This document shows, piece by piece, positions 34,884-46,255 of a stretch of 64,000 nt of DNA. The notes beneath the pieces are model-generated. The model was not told the origin of the DNA. It made no database searches and saw only the letters and a list, made by a program, of their open reading frames with translations. The number at the start of each line of letters is the position of its first letter. Position 1 is the stretch's first letter. Source of the DNA: Diphasiastrum complanatum (lineage: Eukaryota > Streptophyta > Lycopodiopsida > Lycopodiales > Lycopodiaceae); contig CM055101.1 of NCBI GenBank assembly GCA_029204225.1, positions 60,533,340 through 60,597,339 on the forward strand, read 5' to 3'. The position numbers were made by a program, and so were the translations under genes.

Positions 34884-36215
34884 ATGGCTGGTTTGGGCAT
34901 CTTTTCCTACCTCCGTGGTCTGTCAAGGACCACAAAGATCGTTCTCGTCCTAGCTCTTGTGGTAATTTTGGCATGCATAATAGGAGTCAGTGTTGGCGTC
35001 ACAAAGCATAAGAAGAGCTCCAACAGAATAGCCACTTTCGATGATAACTACAACATCACATGGGCTCCAGATCATTTCAGCATAATTAACAACGGCGAGT
35101 TGGTGGGCATAATGCTGGATAAGGTTTCGGGTAAGCTCTACTTCTGCGCTTATTGGTTCTGTTTAAGACCCATGATCCTTTTAAAGGTTCCAGATCGATG
35201 TGTGTAACCCCTGGAAATGATTTCTGTAAAGATGGGCTATGAATGTTCGGATGCATCTTTCAATATGTTAGGAAGTACTAAAAAACCGATTTCAGGTGCT
35301 GGATTCGGATCCATAAACAGGTACTTGTATGGAAATATCACCATGCAGATCAAATTGGTAGCCAATGATTCTGCAGGAACTGTCACAGCCTACTATGTAA
35401 GTTTATTCTACTTTTCATAATCCGCGATATTCTAAGTGCGAATTAGTTCCTCCTGCTAACGTTTTATGAAGAGTTTCTTACTATTTCCTGCGGATCCACA
35501 CATTTTGGGCAAATGCAGCTGTCGTCTCTTATAGATACTCGGGATGAGTTTGACTTTGAGTTTTTGGGCAACACCTCCGGCCAACCTTACATTCTGCAGA
35601 CGAATGTGTACGTGAATGGAGTGGGAGGTCGAGAGCAGCGCATTTTTCTATGGTTTGATCCAACCGCAGACTTTCACACTTACTCTGTTCTCTGGAACCA
35701 GCATCAAGTCATGTAAGCTCTCAAACCCACTGACCTGATCAGCTTCTTTCTCAGCTTATACCTCAAACTCACTGCACTTCAGAAAATCTTCCAACAATGC
35801 ATTGATGTCTCAAACATTTTGCAGATTCAATGTGGATGACGTCCCAATTAGAGTGTTTCGGAACAACACTGCATTGGGAGTGCCCTATGCTTATGATCAG
35901 GGAGTTGGGATCTACTCAAGCATATGGAATGGTGAACAATGGGCTACCCGTGGTGGCCTGGAGAAGATCAACTGGACCTATGCCCCATTCACTGCCTCTT
36001 ACCAAGGCTTTGGCATTGATGCATGTGTTTTCACTGGAACCCCAGACAGCTGCTTAACTGGCAAAAACTGGTGGGATCAGGACAAGTATCAGACTCTGAC
36101 ATCAGATCAACTGGGGAAAGTAAGCTGGGTGAAACAGAATTACATGATCTACAACTATTGCACCGATTCTGCGAGATATACGCCTCCATTACCTGAATGT
36201 GGATCAAACCCATAA
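34884..36215 (+). CDS. XTH: Xyloglucan endotransglucosylase/hydrolase, 4 exons
   Basis: GH16 enzyme that cuts and re-joins xyloglucan in plant cell walls. Proposed exons: 34,884-35,130, 35,296-35,396, 35,519-35,712 and 35,825-36,215, each intron GT-AG; they sum to 933 nt, 310 residues. The ATG follows an in-frame TAA (34,881-34,883). Catalytic motif [10 protein letters not shown] at residues 124-133 has the nucleophile Glu126, Asp128 and acid/base Glu130, with the usual N-glycosylation site next (Asn134-Thr-Ser). [49 protein letters not shown] and the C-terminal YMIYNYCTD are family hallmarks. Unusual: the N-terminus is a hydrophobic run at residues 19-39 between basic clusters (R11, R15, K18; K41, K43, K44), which looks like a signal anchor rather than a cleaved signal peptide. 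No disruption seen. Confidence 0.93.
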
Positions 36216-37300
36216 TCAGAGAAAGCTTTTTCCATCGAATTTGTGAGCATGCATCTCTTAAACAATAAATTTGAGGTGCTTTCAGTTGACTCTTGATAGA
36301 TCTAGTTTACTGTCAATTTTTTGTGTGAGCCCACATTGGGAACTCTTCACTGTAGCTAGCAGTTTAAGCCCATTGGCTTATCTGCTATCAAGATCGTGCT
36401 ATAGATGACTGCAGCAAACAATTTCATTGTTATAGGAGTTATCGAAGGTTAAACCCCACGGAGGATCATCTTCAAGTAAAGTTCAGAATCCAGATGATTA
36501 GCTCTGTAAAACTATGATCCAATAATCGAGGTATATAAGAATTGTGCTGGTATGTTTTTGTGGCCACAGTGACTTTCATGGTACTTTCAGATCCAAGTTT
36601 TCACTACTTGAGGATCTATATTCATCCTGAGCTCTAAGTAGTTGATGCAGAATGTGCTATCTTCAAACTCAGCTATAGTCATTTCCTTCTTAGTTTACTT
36701 TCTGATTCTCATGGCTGGTAGGCTCCAAGATTTCCATGATGATGATGTCTTAATATTTTGCAAACTTAAATTTGGGAATGGGGGCATGCCTGCAATACAA
36801 AACATTTAAGCTCTTACAGGATATTTGATTTCAAGCCAGGATTTCTCCTTGCATTGATTTTGTTGTGAACTCATGCTTTACTCTAGAGGCTCCAAGGGAC
36901 TTGGTGGCTTGCTAATCAATTCAGTCCTACATGTCCAAGAGCAGTAGTGAATATGACCTTCAGGCTGCCCCTTGAGGTGATAATGAAATGACATCATTAC
37001 CATGACGAGTGCCCTTTAGCTTGATGTTTTGTCAAAGACATTGCCTAGCAATTTCTAGAAGCTATTTTCTATTCCACTCATTCAACCAAGAATGTGATGG
37101 GAAGCATTGACAAGTGAACTTGTGATCATTTTTAGGATACATATCAGTGAATTTCGCACACCTACACAATCATTTTGATATACTATGGTTAAGTATAATA
37201 ATTTGTCATTTTCTCTTGTTTGTATAATTTGGTCTTTGATGTAGATTTTAGTTTATTTTTTGAATTTCCTTTGATGATTGTGTTGTTTGCTTCTTTGTTA
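36216..37300. other. XTH 3' flank and intergenic DNA
   Basis: An AATAAA poly(A)-type signal lies at 36,264-36,269, about 50 bp after the stop. Beyond it no gene or repeat landmark was found. Confidence 0.5.
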
Positions 37301-37583
37301 CCGGAGAAAATCCACCTGATTTTAAAACTAAGATATTAGTAACCTATGCTTGGTTACTAGGATTTTTTTTATTGAATTCTAGATTATTGTTCTAATATGG
37401 ATGTTTTATTCTAAGCTTCACCTAATGACATCAATTTGGATAAATTCCAATCTCACAACACTTTAGTTCAAACCAACAAGCTAGTGAATGAATTGTCTGA
37501 TAAGGAAGGCTCTTATGAATAGTGCAATCATTCTTGGCCTAGATCTAGCACTTTGGATCACCTTTGGATATGAAATTTTTACA
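37301..37583 (+). repeat. 3' end of a copia LTR (start not placed)
   Basis: Ends GGATATGAAATTTTTACA right at a PBS. The final 60 bp resemble the end of the intact copia LTR (GGCC..AGATCT..AACTTTAGCATC). The left boundary is arbitrary. Confidence 0.45.
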
Positions 37584-37595
37584 TGGTATCAGAGC
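37584..37595 (+). other. Primer-binding site, tRNA-Met type
   Basis: TGGTATCAGAGC immediately after the LTR end. Confidence 0.8.
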
Positions 37596-38350
37596 TTGTT
37601 GGTGTTCAAAAACAATACATTTATTTTTAGTAGTGATTTGAGTGCGACCTAAATTCTAACATTCTTTTATGCATTTATATTGTTCAAATCTTTACTAACA
37701 ATTGGATGTGAGTGAATCTTGAGGATCAAAGTCATTTCAAGTCAACTGGAGTTCAAAAGCCGAGAACAAGGATATTTTATTTTATTCATCGAAAGAATCT
37801 CTTTATTTGTTGGAGAGGTTGTGTACATTCAAGCTAACATTGTTGTTTCTAATTTCTAATTGACAATCTCCATTGTGGATGAGCATAGCTCTTCTTGTGG
37901 ATGAAAATTCTTCTTGATTGATTGAATAATCTCCATGTGGTTGTGATAAAAAACTCTCTTTGTGGCCTGGCATTGCCCCCCTTATGGATGAGATAGCCCC
38001 CTTTTGTGGATGAGCAAGATTGTCAATTTTCACATGTACATTTTTGTTGCTTCAATAAAACTGAACGTATTAAGTTCTTCAAGTTTGATTGAAGCTCTTG
38101 CTGGAAGGTTTTAACCATAAACAAGAGTGTTTTCAAGTATATTAAGAGTTGAATTTCATTCTATTGAGAGATTGTGAGGTTCTAGATCTTCGTGATTTCA
38201 CTTTACCTACATTCTTTGAGAGGAGAGTGAGTGCCAAGTGCATTAGAACATGTCCAAAAGATAGTGGTATCATGTTCGACTTCCATATGCAAGATCTAGC
38301 TCAAGGTCTAGCATGACTTCTCAACTAGTACAACATTCAAATATTCATTC
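37596..38350 (+). other. Diverged copia leader
   Basis: Positions 38,215-38,262 parallel the leader just before gag in the intact element (46,797-46,835: AGAGAGTG..TTAGTGCATTGGAACA..TC). No gag follows: the sequence passes into an integrase fragment. Confidence 0.5.
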
Positions 38351-38572
38351 TACTAGTACACCTAGTAATGCTTCTTGGTTTTTCGAAGGGAGGCTTGAAC
38401 CTGGGACCAAAGAGACTTTGGATGCCAAGCCAACCAACCAACTAAGCCAACCCTTGAACTAATTACACCTAGTAATGGAGTAGCAAAGATGTACATGACT
38501 TTTATTGATGATTTTAGTAGATATACTTGGGTATTATCTTCTAAAAAGCACTCATTCATATTCTTGATTTCA
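38345..38572 (+). pseudogene. Copia integrase fragment, split by a SINE
   Basis: 38,465-38,560 reads TPSNGVAKMYMTFIDDFSRY, matching residues about 509-526 of the intact copia integrase (ISNGGAKMYVTFIDDFSRF). The stretch just before the SINE (38,345-38,370) ends in the same frame. Everything else of the element is lost. Confidence 0.75.
38371..38464 (-). mobile_element. tRNA-derived SINE, 94 bp
   Basis: On the minus strand a box-A-like TGGCTTAGTTGG and a box-B-like GGTTCAAGCCTCC are spaced as in a tRNA-type RNA polymerase III promoter. The insert is bracketed by perfect 13-bp direct repeats ACACCTAGTAATG (38,358-38,370 and 38,465-38,477). It lies in a copia integrase frame that reads through when one repeat plus insert is discounted. 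There is no long 3' body or clear poly(A) tail, so it is a very small SINE or a 5'/3' truncated copy. Confidence 0.75.
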
Positions 38573-39189
38573 CAGATGTTTGTTGCTATTTTATAGATAT
38601 ATTAGAGGTGGAAGCATGGAGGAATCCACCCATTATATATTTTCATCTTGATATGTAAATTTGGTATAAGAGATAGTGAAGCATTTATTATGGACACTAA
38701 TCTCTATATCGGCTATAAAATCTTTTTATTTGATATTTATATATGGGGATTGACATTTTGTGGGTGATGAATAAGAGAGTTTTACGAGATAATATTTTTA
38801 TACATGATGTATATGATATTGTAAACAAATTAATGCACACAATCATACACCAAACTACTGCACACAATCATACACAATATTGAGAAAACTTGTAAAAACT
38901 TTCCATTGACCAAAACCCATAAATGTGACACACACACAAGCGCAATTGAGAAACCTACAATATGTTTGTTGCTAGCCACTTGAACATGCAAACTGAAATG
39001 AATAGAATGAGAAAATTGAAACCATGAACTAAATTCGAATCTCCATAGACTATCGGGTGTTCCAAAAACTTGAAGCTTGCTCTGACTAGCTACTTGTATG
39101 CAACAGAGCAACATTCTCCAGATATTGCTAACACATGAGATAATTCATGGGTGCCAATAACGGTCTGATGAATAACCATGTTTTTATCC
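38573..39189. other. Intergenic, nothing recognised
   Basis: AT-rich, with CACACAATCATACAC duplicated at about 38,835 and 38,860. No supported gene. Confidence 0.45.
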
Positions 39190-41217
39190 ACATCCTGACC
39201 CTTCATCCTAAGAAATACAAAGTATATGTGTCTGCAAGGAACATATTATTTTGTTGTCATTGTTCTAACAAAGTCGTTGCAGGTACATGATGGCTCCTTA
39301 CTCAAGACAATGGTATACATGTTCTCCACCATACTACTGTCAAAACCCTCTAGCACATATACATATTTATGTTCAAATGGAACCATGACGATCTCTTCGA
39401 CAAGTGCATTCAATGCCAGGGCCAGATTGATTCTCTCCTTTGCAGGTTTAGAAATGATTATCGTCATCGAAATCATGTCTAGGAACTTGTTGCAACTGTA
39501 TCATTAAAATCTCAATTGACATCATTATTTGGTGCCTCTACAGTTTTTGGATTTTATAGGGGAACACTATTATTTTCCAAAATTTTGGCCTCCGTATAAT
39601 AGCCACCACTATTCAAGAGGTCTACTTCCTCTCATGTTAGAGTTGTACCTGTCTACACAAACCAAACATCGCACACCTTTCTCGGATGACATGTATATTG
39701 ATGTTAAGGGTCCATGCGCAGGACACATTATTTTCACATAACCACATTATCTGATTAGTTTCACCATGTTTTCTTTTGCCAAAAAAGCAAGGTGCCACAA
39801 TAGTTGATATCGGTTGCCATGTCCCCAACAACTGCATCATACAAGCTTATTTTCGTGTTGTACTCATCTGCTCTTTGCCACACACTATGCACCGTCTCTG
39901 ATAAATTTGTTATCGGCATTAACACCTTTGCTTCTGAATCAAGAATATAATATATATATATATATATAATGCAATATATTTGCACTAACAATTATATACA
40001 ATGAAAACAAACTGAATTGCATTTGAGTGAATGTGAAATATTGACAATGCACGTACCCCTTCTACAAATTTACCCCAACAATGCATCCTATTTCTCCGCC
40101 AAGCTAACCAACTCTCCAATTCTTTTAAATTATTTTCGTAAGCTTTTCCAAGCTTCCACCAATTTTTGATTGTGTTGTACAGGTTATTAACTATTGTTGT
40201 ATTTGCTGCTTCACGCAAATGCACACGCAAGTTGATGTGCTCTTTTTTGTGTATAATTTTAATATATTTCATAATGTGTTGCCTGACACTATCCATGAAA
40301 TGAAAAAGACGAGACCTTTCGCGACCATGTAAGGGAGTGTTTGGGTCGATTCCATATACAATTCTAATTGGTGTCCAGTTGGCCTGGGCCTCATCAGCCA
40401 TAAACCCTTGGAATGGCATAGTTCCATCAAAATATCTTCACAATAGTATTTGTGCTTTCACATCTTGCACTTTCACCTCACATATGACAATGGTCTACAT
40501 GGAGTGCATCCTATAAAAAAGAAAACAACACATCATTTTAAATTCACAAAAGTGTATAATTATCACATGAGCTAAACATTTCATTTATATTTCAATGTAA
40601 TCAAGACATCAGTTATAGGTGGAAATGCATACAGGGACCACTTGACAACTCATGCATCTCAAAGATCCATATGTTGTTCCAATGTCTCCAACACGTGGAT
40701 GCTTGTTAAGGCAACCTAGAAATTGTGATGTATTTTTCATACCAAACGATCTCAAATATGAGCAGTTGCATTAGTGCTCTCCACCACAACATGACACTCT
40801 CACAATACCCAAAAATCCTTGATCATCTATTGTTTTATAGCAAATCCAATTATGACCATTGCTTGCTCTAGTCATCCCGTCGATACTAATGTTTAGAGGC
40901 AATTCGAATGCAACATTGCCATTATAACCATTGGGCAATTCAGAGACCACCTCATGAACATGACAACCAAGCATCTTTCTGAATTTGCTAACAATGGGAA
41001 GATCTTTAAGCAAATTGACTATGCTAAACAAATTATATGATTCTACATTGGATGCACATGATATTGGTGTAATATTCACCACTTCGACTATAATAACACT
41101 ATCATATGTAGTCATAACCTCAACCACGTCCTCACTATCATTGATGCCTTCCACTAAGAAAGCTAGAGAAGGGGCAAGATTGTGGTTTAATTCCATATTT
41201 TTCACCTTCGATGACAA
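39190..41217 (-). pseudogene. MULE-type (Mutator-like) transposase gene, broken
   Basis: Read on the minus strand. 41,217-40,771 is an N-terminal region ending in a Cys/His cluster (VRVSCCGGEH, stop, CNCSYLRSFG). The transposase domain follows at 40,480-39,985 with MPFQGFMADEAQANWTPIRI, HGRERSRLFHF and LAWRRNRMHCWGKFVEG, as in plant MULE-related transposases. A probable intron (GTACGTGC donor near 40,058, acceptor near 39,935) leads to NLSETVHSVWQRADEYNTKI. Around 39,200-39,290 a SWIM zinc finger can be read, CTCNDF, then a stop, then VPCRHIYFVFL (CxC..CxH). Stops and frame changes show it is not functional. No terminal inverted repeats were identified. Confidence 0.65.
39947..39969 (+). repeat. 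(AT)n microsatellite
   Basis: TATATATA run inside the presumed intron of the MULE gene. Confidence 0.9.
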
Positions 41218-41529
41218 ATTGTATCAATCTAATTCTCAACTGATCACAATCAGGGCATATTTGCTCTCATCTTAATAACCCCTATATAAATAAGTTTTCC
41301 AAATAATTATATTTACATTCGTAATTAACATGTGTTCAATTATCGAATTTAAACACAACACAATCAATAGAGTTATATTCTACAATAAAGAGTACCTTTT
41401 CATGAAGGGCAGTCCAATTTTTTATGCAATTACTTCACTGTCAATAAAAACTTTATTAGCAATGAATGATGGTGGCTTCATTAAATAAATTTTAATAAAT
41501 AGTTGAATGTATATGATTCCTTTTTTCAA
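41218..41529. other. AT-rich spacer
   Basis: No gene or repeat recognised between the MULE and a copia fragment. Confidence 0.45.
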
Positions 41530-41990
41530 GAAATTAACCCAAAATTTGCGAGAAAAAATCATCGATAAATGATATGAGATACAAAGCACCACCAATAGAT
41601 TCCGTTTGTACTGGTCTCAAGTTGCTATGAATCAGCTCCAAGATATCTTTTGCTCTATATAAACTAGTGTCGAAAGATTGGCATATTGCTTACCCAATGC
41701 ACACGCCTCACACAAACATGAGCTGACGATGATCTTAGGTATCCCCTTGACCACCACTTGCTCATGCAACTGCTTTAAGCTCTCATAGTTGGGATGACCA
41801 AGCCTCTTGTGCCATGAAGAATTCTGATCGTCACTGATACCTGCACTTGCACATTTGCTCCAAAGTAGTTTCTAGAACATAAAGCTTATTATCCACTCAA
41901 TGTACCTTCTTGTGCTACAATCTTGAAATGATTCTTCATATCTTTCATAGTGGTATTAGAGACCAGGTTCAAATTGTCAATAGTATTCAC
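41530..41990 (-). pseudogene. Copia GAG-pre-integrase and integrase start
   Basis: Minus-strand reading gives SWHKRLGHPNYESLKQLHEQ, KGIPKIIVSSCLCEACALGK and then ILELIHSNLRPV and LYLISFIDDF, i.e. the GPI zinc-finger region and first integrase strand. It is only about 150 codons and has frame changes, with no flanking gag or RT in place. Confidence 0.75.
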
Positions 41991-42050
41991 GACTAATTAC
42001 CGTTCCTTAGATTGTTCATTAATTATGGAAGGTACATCCTAGGAGATCCG

Positions 42051-43026
42051 TGTCGGAAATAGGTGAGTAATATAATGCGGAAACTTCCTACTTCCAATGC
42101 ATGACTATGCCTATCAAAAATTGAACAAAACAATAGTGATGGAAATCACGTCCAATATTTAGCAACTAACTTTTGTTGGATACTAAGTGATTACGTAACC
42201 AAACATAAAGTATTGAATTCTCAGACAATTTCTATCAGTTACAAAAGCAATACATAGATGCATGCATTCTGACATATACTAAACACAATAAGAAATAGTA
42301 TTGATTCAGAAAAACAAAATCAGATGCTAATGAGTGCAAAACAATAGTGGATAGAAACCGTGCACTCTAAGTTGTCTCTGAGTAACTGAGAATAAGTAGC
42401 TCTGTTGATAAACAGTAGCGCAATAGCAACTCTAAAATAAATTTATAAAAGACTGAGCTAGAATGCTCAAGAGAGTTCAAGCTTGAAAGCTCGATAGAGA
42501 GCTAACAACAATACTTTTTGATTGTGAACGATCTGCTTGATGAGAGTGCATGAAGCGTTGTGTAATAACACTCAACTCCTTTACAATTCACAACATTGAT
42601 TCACGACTTGAAAAGAGATGTATGAAGAGCTGATTTATACTAAGTGTTTAGGTCTTCAAATGTGACTGCCAGTTGGCTAGAGTCCGTTGGCATTCATCCA
42701 GTTCCTTTTCAGAAATAATTGCTGATAAGCGGCGACAATTGCCATAAACAGTTTTCTGCATAAATGAACTAAAACTGTTATTCTGCATAAATGAACTAAA
42801 ACTGCCACAGGCGACACTGTCACAAAAAAAATGACAATGTCGGCTTTTGGAGAAATGCGACAATGTCGCAAAATCTCATGTCCTTAATATTGGGGTAGTC
42901 TCACATTTTGCCAAAGTCATTTCCTTAACATTTGAGGCACTTTGAAAAATGCAAAAAACGTGACTCTACATTTTTACTCGTAATTCCTGACAGGCAACAG
43001 TGTCACAAAAAGGCAAAAAAGACGAC
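42051..43026 (-). repeat. Copia LTR, interrupted on the right by gypsy LTR
   Basis: Begins TGTCGGAAATAGGTGAG and is close to 63,135-64,000 over its whole comparable length (for example CAATGCATGACTA(T/C)GCCTAT and GCATAAATGAACTAAAACTG). No PBS lies on its left, so it is a solo or 3' LTR rather than a 5' LTR. Its right terminus is missing at the gypsy LTR start. Confidence 0.8.
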
Positions 43027-43505
43027 TGTTAGAGCCCAGTTATGGCTTTATCATGATCTCAGCATGGTCGGTTACCAAAGGGCCTGAGGCCTAGTGTTGG
43101 CAAGGGTCGGTGACTGACGAGGACATCTGTCCCAAGTTGGGACCAGTGTGTCACGAGCAGTGACCCGGTGTGGCCGCTTGACAAGCTGTCAGAGATGCGG
43201 TGTGTCTTGACCGTCGGGACCCTAGCCGCTAGTGACGAGATGCTAGCCGACAAGTAGTCGGGGTGACCAAGAGGGTCATAGGTCTTTGGCGGGGCATGGG
43301 GATGGTACCCTATGAGTCACCCAGTATTCACAGGTCACAGGGGCCAGACATGCCAAGTGGACTGATCACCCACAGGTGGATGCCATCTGCCAGTTGACAG
43401 GAATAGCAGGTAGAAGGACTCAAGGCGGGGGTGTCTATGGTTGGGAGGTTCATTCTACACACCGGCTTCTAGGATTCACGAGCTTGGAGAGACTGGCTTG
43501 TGACA
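43027..43505 (+). repeat. Gypsy-type 5' LTR, 479 bp
   Basis: TGTTAGAGCC to TTGTGACA, two bases before a PBS. Less AT-rich than its surroundings. No second copy is present in the window. Confidence 0.7.
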
Positions 43506-43507
43506 AT

Positions 43508-43520
43508 TGGTATCAGAGCC
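43508..43520 (+). other. Primer-binding site, tRNA-Met type
   Basis: TGGTATCAGAGCC following the 479-bp LTR. Confidence 0.85.
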
Positions 43521-44222
43521 TCGTTCTAGAGAGAGAAAACATTCGTTCTAGAAAGAGAAAGTGTAGAAAATTGTCATTTTTCTCTTGTTTTAAAGGTTTT
43601 CTGGGGTGAAAAAAATGGGAGAGAGATTGGAGAAGAAGGGTGGGCCTCCAGCACTGCTGTTCCAGCATAGAGGGAGCCCACAACAACTCTTTTTGGAAGA
43701 AGAAAAAGTTGGTAAAAATTTGCAGATGCTCCATCACCCTCCTGTGGTCTATCTCCATCGCTGGAAAAGGTGGGAAACAAATTCAAATTCGAAGAGATTT
43801 TGGGGCACTTCTTTCCTATAGCTCCAGCGCTGATCTAGCGCCCTCCTTCAAGTGTTTTCTTGGCGTTTTTCTATGCCTCTTTCCAACGTCTTTAGACAAC
43901 TGTTCTGAGGCTATTTTGAGGTGAAATTTTTAGCACCAATCAGCGATCATTTGCTGCAGCTCTGCACATATTTGAAGGAGGAGGCAATCCTGACCTTTTT
44001 CCAGGTCTTGAGGGATTTCTTTTAAGGCGGAATCAACATTCAAATTTTGCCAGTCCAGCGCACTTCTGTGGGGATTTTTTGCTTGGATTTCAGGGAGAGC
44101 TCCTTCCCTATCTATTGTTGTTTTGCTAGTTGAAGAGTTTTGGGTCAGATTTGCTTTTCTCAGTATTTTACCATCAGTGCAATTTCTAGCTTGATTTTGT
44201 GTTGTCTTGTTTTAGTTTCATA
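43521..44222 (+). other. Leader of truncated LTR element
   Basis: Non-coding, with a duplicated CGTTCTAGA(G/A)AGAGAAA at 43,523 and 43,544. No convincing product before the ATG at 44,223. Confidence 0.5.
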
Positions 44223-44444
44223 ATGGAAGATGATAGAGTTGATATTCCGCTTAGTCCACCTATTGCTCTCCCATCACCACCACCCAGCCCTGTGCTTAGT
44301 CCTGCCCATAATCTGCCTACAGTGGCTGCCCATTCGTCAGCTGGTACTTCCCCTTCTGTGCAAGCTTGCATGGATAGTGTGGAAAAGACCGTCGCAGAGA
44401 TGCGAGCAATGATGGTAGCTAGTCGTTATGCATCTTCTTCGTAG
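44223..44444 (+). pseudogene. N-terminal gag fragment, probable gypsy
   Basis: Opens MEDDRVDIPLSPPIALPSPP and continues with a Pro/Ser-rich linker and VEKTVAEMRAMMVASRYA, then stops. Such Pro-rich, then helical N-termini are common in gypsy Gag, and the LTR-PBS-leader context supports it, but no diagnostic domain is reached: copia sequence on the other strand begins by 44,490. Confidence 0.5.
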
Positions 44445-44489
44445 TATGCTCTGTCTTATCCATCTTCTGTTGTTCGTCTTGTGTTATCT

Positions 44490-45590
44490 CCATCCTATCC
44501 AGAAGACAAAGATATTAAACCTACCCGCTGCAATCTGACCTCTTCGTTGAGAACTTTGCTTTTGACAACGTGATACTTCAGTTCAATGTGCTTACTTCTA
44601 GAATGAAATCTAGGGTTGGCTGACAAGGCAATGGCACTAAGAGTTTGTCGTTCTCGACTACTCCATAACAAATGCAAAAGTCCATAGTAGCTCGAAGATA
44701 TCTCGTGACTCTGATAAGAGCCTTCCAATGTGTTACACCAGGGTTAGTCATAAACTAATTGAGAGAGCTAATTGCAAAAGCTATGTCTGGCCTGATACAG
44801 ATCATTGCGTACATAAGAGATCCTATAATAGAATGGTAAGGATACTCACGCATCTGCTCCTACTCTTGAATTGTTTGAGGACACTGGTCCTTTGATAATT
44901 TGAGACCTGGTTCCATTGGTGAGAGAGCTAACTTACAATCAATCAGATTATATTGACTAACATGTTGTAGATGTACCTCTGTTGTGTAATGTAGACCAAC
45001 TTCTGTTTTTTATCTCTGTGGATTTGTATACCAAGGCGGTCATGTCGTATTCAGAAGATAGCATTGTCTTGCCTTCTTTTATCAGATTAGTACTTATGCT
45101 GAAAAGCAATGTACCATCCACATATAGAGTGATAATGATAAAAGACTTCTACACTACTTTGAAGTAAACATTTGAATATGAAGAGCTAGTGCCGTGATCA
45201 ATAAGGAAAGTATTGGTCCTTTGAAACCATGCTCAAGCAGATTGCATCAAGACATAAAGTGCCTTATGGAGTTTACACACATGATTGTGTTTACCCTCGA
45301 TAATATAACCTTCGGGTTGCACCATGTAAATGTCTTCTTCAATAACTCCATTGAGATATGTTGTCTGTACATCCATTTAATGCATTTCCAAATCTGCTAC
45401 TGCGGCAAATGATAGCAAAAGTCGAATAAAAGAATGCTTGACTACTGGACTGAAGGTCTCAGTGTAATCGATGTTGTATACCTGAGAAAATCCTCTGGCG
45501 ACAAGTCGTGCCTTTCTCTTGTTGGTGCTTCCATATGCATTGTACTTGACTTTGAAAATTCATTTGCGATTATCAACTACCTGTCCAAAC
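44490..45590 (-). pseudogene. Copia RT and RNase H of an older minus-strand element
   Basis: Right to left: [60 protein letters not shown], then a degraded YVD box (LYVDGTLLFS, with Gly for the second Asp) and RNase H ending ALSANPRFHSRSKHIELKYH (44,600-44,660). Many stops. It is separated from its integrase/GPI half (51,457-51,720) by insertion of the intact copia element. The family is close to that of 51,720-55,443. Confidence 0.85.
45586..45590 (+). repeat. Target-site duplication, left copy (CAAAC)
   Basis: CAAAC here and at 51,452-51,456 flank the intact copia element exactly. Confidence 0.9.
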
Positions 45591-46243
45591 TGTGAAAAAT
45601 TGTCAACTAGTAGTATTTTCCTAACTTGAGATTTTGTAGGCCTATGGCCAAATAAAAGTTAGAGATAGGTTCATACATGTATGTAGAGGCCCAAAGTATG
45701 TGTACACTACTTTTGAGGTCACATTAATTAGAGGAGGTCGAGTGTGGAGCTCTTCTATTGGCTCATAATTTGGTGCATTCCTATTTGACCAAATTTCTAG
45801 GTATATGGGTGAATCCTATTGGACCCCAATTTTAGCCTATCATAAGACAAGTGGCCAAGAGGCACTATGGCTGCTATAAATAGCCATCTCCACGAGTATG
45901 TACACATCTCATTTTCATTCTATTGAATGAATGTTATGCTCTTTGAAGATCCATCTTCTTCTCTCTCACTTTTTTGTTCATATCTTGCATTCTAGCCACT
46001 AGAATTGTGATTTCTTTGTTGCTATGGCTTCACACGTGTGAAATGCAGGTTGTAGGCTCTGAAGTACGGACAGGGACAGCAAGTTTCTGTTTGTGGAAGC
46101 TTATGATCAGATTTTGATGTTTAGTTGATGTTTAGTATGCTTAACATCACAATTTCTATCATTTTTTCAATCTAGATGTGCATAACTTCCATGGCCAAGA
46201 TCTTTATGAAACTTTAGCATCTTTTGGATCTGAGTTTTTCACA
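45591..46243 (+). repeat. 5' LTR of intact copia element, 653 bp
   Basis: TGTGAAAAATTG to TTTTTCACA, the same length as the 3' copy and with no difference I could find by reading. A TATA box, TATAAATAG, lies at 45,875-45,883 and should drive element transcription. Confidence 0.95.
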
Positions 46244-46255
46244 TGGTATCAGAGC
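46244..46255 (+). other. Primer-binding site of intact copia, tRNA-Met
   Basis: TGGTATCAGAGC abuts the 5' LTR with no gap. Confidence 0.93.

Noticed and set aside
34454-34974. Minus-strand ORFs of about 100 codons upstream of and over XTH exon 1
   Set aside because: Antisense to the gene start; low-complexity and no family resemblance.
38371-38464. Functional tRNA gene
   Set aside because: Box-A and box-B-like words are present, but no credible cloverleaf with an anticodon arm could be drawn and the flanking duplication marks a retroposed insert.
39226-39507. Plus-strand ORF of 93 codons
   Set aside because: It is antisense to the SWIM/transposase reading, which has recognisable motifs.
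43513-43821. Overlapping ORFs on both strands after the 479-bp LTR
   Set aside because: Located in the leader; sequences of both strands look random and purine-rich.
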